From NCBI GenBank assembly GCA_900541865.1, contig UQLO01000007.1, positions 1 to 64,000 on the forward strand: a stretch of 64,000 nt of DNA. The letters are read 5' to 3'. The translations under genes and the position numbers were made by a program. Positions 61,306 through 64,000 of the stretch are shown piece by piece. This DNA is from an uncultured Porphyromonadaceae bacterium. Lineage in GTDB: Bacteria; Bacteroidota; Bacteroidia; Bacteroidales; Muribaculaceae. The notes beneath the pieces were generated by a model. It was not told where the DNA came from, made no database searches, and saw only the letters and a program-made list of their open reading frames with translations. Position 1 is the first letter of the stretch; every line of letters starts with the position of its first letter.

Positions 61306-62132
61306 ACAGCACTCTAACCTATCCCCGCGCTCTATCCATAGCCGGCTCCGACCCTTCCGGAGGCGCCGGACTCCAGGCCGACCTGAAAGCCTTTTCCGCT
61401 TTGGGCGTATACGGCGCCACGGCCGTGGTCGCCGTTGTCGACGAAAACACTTGCGGCGTCTACGGCGTGCACCCCATTCCCGTCGAATTCGTCAAAGGCC
61501 AGATTCGCTCCGTGCTCTCCGACATAGGAGCCGACGCCGTAAAAATCGGCATGCTCCATTCCTCGGAACTGATAAGGGTCGTGCGCGACACACTGTTGGA
61601 ATATCCCGAAGCCACCAAAAATATAGTGGTCGACCCGGTGATGGTAGCCACTTCGGGCGACCCTCTGCTGCTGCCCGAGGCGATTGCCACCTTGCGCGAC
61701 GAGCTTATGCCCTACGCCGCTGTGATAACTCCAAACCTCCCCGAAGCATCCATCCTCCTTGGAGCCACAATCGACCACCAGGACCAATTCGAGGACGCCG
61801 CCCGCCAACTCAGCGCTCTCTATCCCGGCCGACAGGTTTCGGTGATGCTCAAAGCCGGTCATCTGGCCGACGAGCAACTCACCGACATATTCTACAATGC
61901 CCGCACCGACAGCACGCTGCGCCTGAGTTCGCCGCGTGTCGACACTCCGAATACCCACGGCACCGGATGCACCTTCTCCTCGGCAATAGCGGCATGGCTG
62001 GCACGGGGCGCCGACCTCGACACCGCCGCACGCCGGGCAAAGGAATACCTCGCCGCCGCAATTGTCGCCGGCGCCCGCTACCAAATCGGCCGCGGCCACG
62101 GCCCCGTACACCACTTCCACTCACTCTGGTAA
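61302..62132 (+). CDS. thiD: Hydroxymethylpyrimidine/phosphomethylpyrimidine kinase ThiD
   Basis: A protein of 276 residues from the ATG at 61302. Motifs are ALSIAGSDPSGGAGLQADLK, ATAVVAVVDENTCGVYGVH, DPVMVATSGDPLLLPEA, TPNLPEASILLG and THGTGCTFSSAIAAWLA (catalytic Cys region GTGCTFS). It phosphorylates HMP to HMP-PP for ThiE. It is the last gene of the riboswitch operon. thiC is not found in this operon or elsewhere in the window. Confidence 0.95.
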   Translation: MNSTLTYPRALSIAGSDPSGGAGLQADLKAFSALGVYGATAVVAVVDENTCGVYGVHPIPVEFVKGQIRSVLSDIGADAVKIGMLHSSELIRVVRDTLLEYPEATKNIVVDPVMVATSGDPLLLPEAIATLRDELMPYAAVITPNLPEASILLGATIDHQDQFEDAARQLSALYPGRQVSVMLKAGHLADEQLTDIFYNARTDSTLRLSSPRVDTPNTHGTGCTFSSAIAAWLARGADLDTAARRAKEYLAAAIVAGARYQIGRGHGPVHHFHSLW

Positions 62133-62212
62133 AAGCCGCCAATAATGTCTTTTGCTGTAACGCGCTGATTTACAAAAAAATAAATTATTATGTTTTTCAG
62201 CATGTTTTCTTG

Positions 62213-62283
62213 CTTATTCAAGTTTAATTGACTTATTTTGCATCTAAGTCCCGAATTTGGGATTGGATTAAAACTTGAATAAG
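62213..62283. promoter_or_regulatory. Long-spaced 13-bp inverted repeat before the first BspA-like gene
   Basis: CTTATTCAAGTTT (62213-62225) is the exact reverse complement of AAACTTGAATAAG (62271-62283), which ends at the base before the ATG at 62284. The 45-bp interior carries a TATTTTG promoter-like element and a small TCCC/GGGA hairpin. It could be an mRNA hairpin controlling initiation or a paired operator. Confidence 0.55.
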
Positions 62284-63336
62284 ATGAAAAGACTAATTAT
62301 TGCGGCGGCGATGGCTGCGGCGGCCGGAGGACTATGGGCGCAGGACATCGACTCCGAGCACGGCTACGGCACCTATACTCCCGGTGTGGATTTCACGGCC
62401 GACAACGGTCTTAAGTTCAGTATTCTGGGGTATGCTCCTTTCAGAGCGTCGGTGCGCAACTCCGGTTCCATATGGTACAGTGGTCATGAGGCTTACGACA
62501 ATCTCAGTCTGCCTGCCGACGAGGCTTACACTCATTGCGGCACGGGCGAATACAGCGGCGACATCGTGGTGGACAACACCGTTCGCATCGGCAGCTGCGA
62601 CTTCACCGTTAACCGCATCGGCTATGCCGCTTTCGCCTCCTGCCCGGAACTGACTTCGGTGTCTCTGCCCGGCACGCTGAGCGACGTGCGCCGAGGCGCT
62701 TTCTATGGCTGTACTGCTCTTGCTCAAGTGGATATAGCTGCGGCGCCGGAAGGAAAAGCGGGCCGTACTGCTCTCTACCCGGCTGTTTTCAGAGGTTGCA
62801 CAGCCCTGCGCAAAGTGAATCTCGGCGACGCCTGGATGGTCTACGAGGGCATTTTCGGCGACTGTCCGGCCCTGACGGAAGTCACCATGCCGACCGACGG
62901 CCCCCAGCTCAACGTCTTTTTGGGCCGCAATTATTTCGGGCTGACTAAAATCACCTGCACCAGCTCTGACCCGGCACAGGAAGAGAGCGCTGACAAGGTG
63001 TTCTTCTCCGACGATGAGTTTGCTAATACACTGGTGGTGGTGCCCGACGGCTCTGAGGCTGCCTACCGCAGCCACCCCGTTTGGGGCCGCTTCGCCAACA
63101 TCCTCGAGCAGAGCGGAGCCTCGGTGACTGCCGTCGAAGCCGACACCGCCTGGAGGGTAGTCAGGACCGGTGCTTTGAGCGCACAAATCAATGGCGACCA
63201 CGAAGGACTCACTGTCTACCGCGCCGACGGGCGCCTTGTTGCCTCTGTGGCTGCCGGAGACGCTTCCTTCAGTGTGCCCTCCCGGGGTTTATATATCGTT
63301 TTCGGCTGCGGCCGCTCACAAAAAATAATATTCTGA
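62284..63336 (+). CDS. BspA-like LRR_5 secreted protein, first tandem copy
   Basis: A protein of 350 residues from the ATG at 62284 (MKRLIIAAAMAAAAGGLWAQ is a signal peptide). The central region has LRR_5/BspA-type repeats (IGYAAFASCPELTSVSLPGT, VRRGAFYGCTALAQVDI, AVFRGCTALRKVNLGD, GIFGDCPALTEVTMP). The C-terminus ends in a T9SS-like sorting segment (LTVYRADGRLVAS, SRGLYIVFG). BspA-like repeats mediate binding to host proteins or other bacteria. It is followed three bases later by a paralogous gene. Confidence 0.82.
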   Translation: MKRLIIAAAMAAAAGGLWAQDIDSEHGYGTYTPGVDFTADNGLKFSILGYAPFRASVRNSGSIWYSGHEAYDNLSLPADEAYTHCGTGEYSGDIVVDNTVRIGSCDFTVNRIGYAAFASCPELTSVSLPGTLSDVRRGAFYGCTALAQVDIAAAPEGKAGRTALYPAVFRGCTALRKVNLGDAWMVYEGIFGDCPALTEVTMPTDGPQLNVFLGRNYFGLTKITCTSSDPAQEESADKVFFSDDEFANTLVVVPDGSEAAYRSHPVWGRFANILEQSGASVTAVEADTAWRVVRTGALSAQINGDHEGLTVYRADGRLVASVAAGDASFSVPSRGLYIVFGCGRSQKIIF

Positions 63337-63339
63337 CAC

Positions 63340-64000
63340 ATGGCTCTCAAAAATATACTCTCCGTGCTGGCCATAGCGACCGCAACACTGTGCGCGCCTG
63401 CACAGGACAAGGAAACATACGTCTTCGACGGCAGCTTTACGCCGGCTCGCACCGGCAGCGACGCCGGGCTGAACTTTTGGGTCAAAAGCGTAGAGCCCTT
63501 TGAGGCTGTGGTGATGGGCGCCGAACCTCTCACCATCACGGGGCGACCCTCCGAAGATGCACTCGCCCCGGACGAGGCATATATGACCTTCGCCTCCGCC
63601 GGATATGCCGGCGATGTAGTTATCCCTCCTGTGCTCCAACTCGAAAGCTGTTCCTACGTTCCGGTTGGCATCGGCTATGGTGCCTTCGCCAACTGCACCG
63701 GCTTGACTTCCGTAGCCTTGCCGCGCTATCTGACCACGTTGAGCCGAGGCGCCTTCTACGGTTGCACGGCCCTGACTGAGGTGACGCAAGCCCGCATTGT
63801 GCCCAACAAAAAGCCCGGCAACGCATGGTGGTGCACTTTCTTCCCGGATGCTTTCCGGGGCTGCACAGCACTGCGCAAGGCTGATATTTCCAATGCCGAT
63901 TTCGTTTGGGACGGCATCTTCGCCGACTGCCCGGCCCTCGAAGAGGTCACCGTCAGCACCGCCGGCAACCAGCTCAACGCTTTTCGCGGGCATAACACCA
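63340..64000 (+). CDS. BspA-like LRR_5 secreted protein, second tandem copy (cut by window edge)
   Basis: It is open from the ATG at 63340 to the window end with no stop (220 codons). A signal peptide (MALKNILSVLAIATATLCAP) is followed by the same architecture as the preceding gene: GYGAFANCTGLTSVALPRYL, LSRGAFYGCTALTEVTQ, DAFRGCTALRKADIS, GIFADCPALEEVTVS. The start is 3 bp after the previous stop. The paralogues are clearly related but diverged, so the duplication is not recent. Confidence 0.85.
   Translation, partial: MALKNILSVLAIATATLCAPAQDKETYVFDGSFTPARTGSDAGLNFWVKSVEPFEAVVMGAEPLTITGRPSEDALAPDEAYMTFASAGYAGDVVIPPVLQLESCSYVPVGIGYGAFANCTGLTSVALPRYLTTLSRGAFYGCTALTEVTQARIVPNKKPGNAWWCTFFPDAFRGCTALRKADISNADFVWDGIFADCPALEEVTVSTAGNQLNAFRGHNT

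Overview
This 64 kb window looks like a chromosomal segment from a GC-rich member of the Bacteroidales, plausibly Muribaculaceae (inference from style, not from a database match). The evidence is a SusC/SusD locus, type IX secretion (T9SS) genes porU, porV and porZ plus gldH, and many genes preceded by the Bacteroidetes -7 promoter box TAnnTTTG. Genes are packed in operons with frequent ATGA stop/start overlaps.

Left part (0-12 kb): an A+T-richer DUF4143-type ATPase gene flanked on both sides by a 17-bp palindrome; a zeta-toxin-like kinase coupled to a small partner; a DUF1573 protein; ybeY-mnmG, a perfect parS-like site, then apt; hemD-rnpA-yidD-tatD-like; a COG0523 metal GTPase with a His-repeat tract; tRNA-Ser(UGA); and a small accessory patch holding a winged-helix gene remnant and a HigB/HigA-like toxin-antitoxin pair.

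Middle (12-40 kb): a SusC/SusD locus with two further lipoproteins and a GHL10 glycosidase-like protein; a hairpin-rich repeat region; a secreted starch-binding-like protein; a kdsD/PfkB-like/ribH group leading to small membrane, lipoprotein and SUI1 genes; a zapB-like/zapA/rny/PSP1/gldH group with a probable 6S RNA between zapA and rny; a HAD/M24 peptidase/cca operon; tRNA-Gln(UUG); an rsmF-like methylase; and an MsbA-like ABC exporter.

Right part (39.8-64 kb): a long leftward operon nadA-leuS-rdgB-porZ-x-rex-FAH-like-porU-porV-ispF, which puts T9SS attachment-complex genes together with a redox regulator and housekeeping enzymes. After trmD comes a 1.35 kb non-coding stretch holding a transposon relic with 36-bp inverted ends, then a cluster of DnaA boxes that I interpret as a probable oriC. 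Next is a TPP riboswitch controlling a thiamin operon (thiS, a TenI-ThiE fusion, thiG, thiH, thiF, a SAM methyltransferase, tenA, thiD). The window ends in two tandem BspA-like LRR_5 secreted proteins, the last cut by the window edge.

The most notable signals are the candidate replication origin with genes diverging from it and a parS site 49 kb away, the palindrome-bounded ATPase gene, the candidate 6S RNA, the PfkB protein without its catalytic motif, and the TenI-ThiE fusion with an extra methyltransferase in the thiamin operon.
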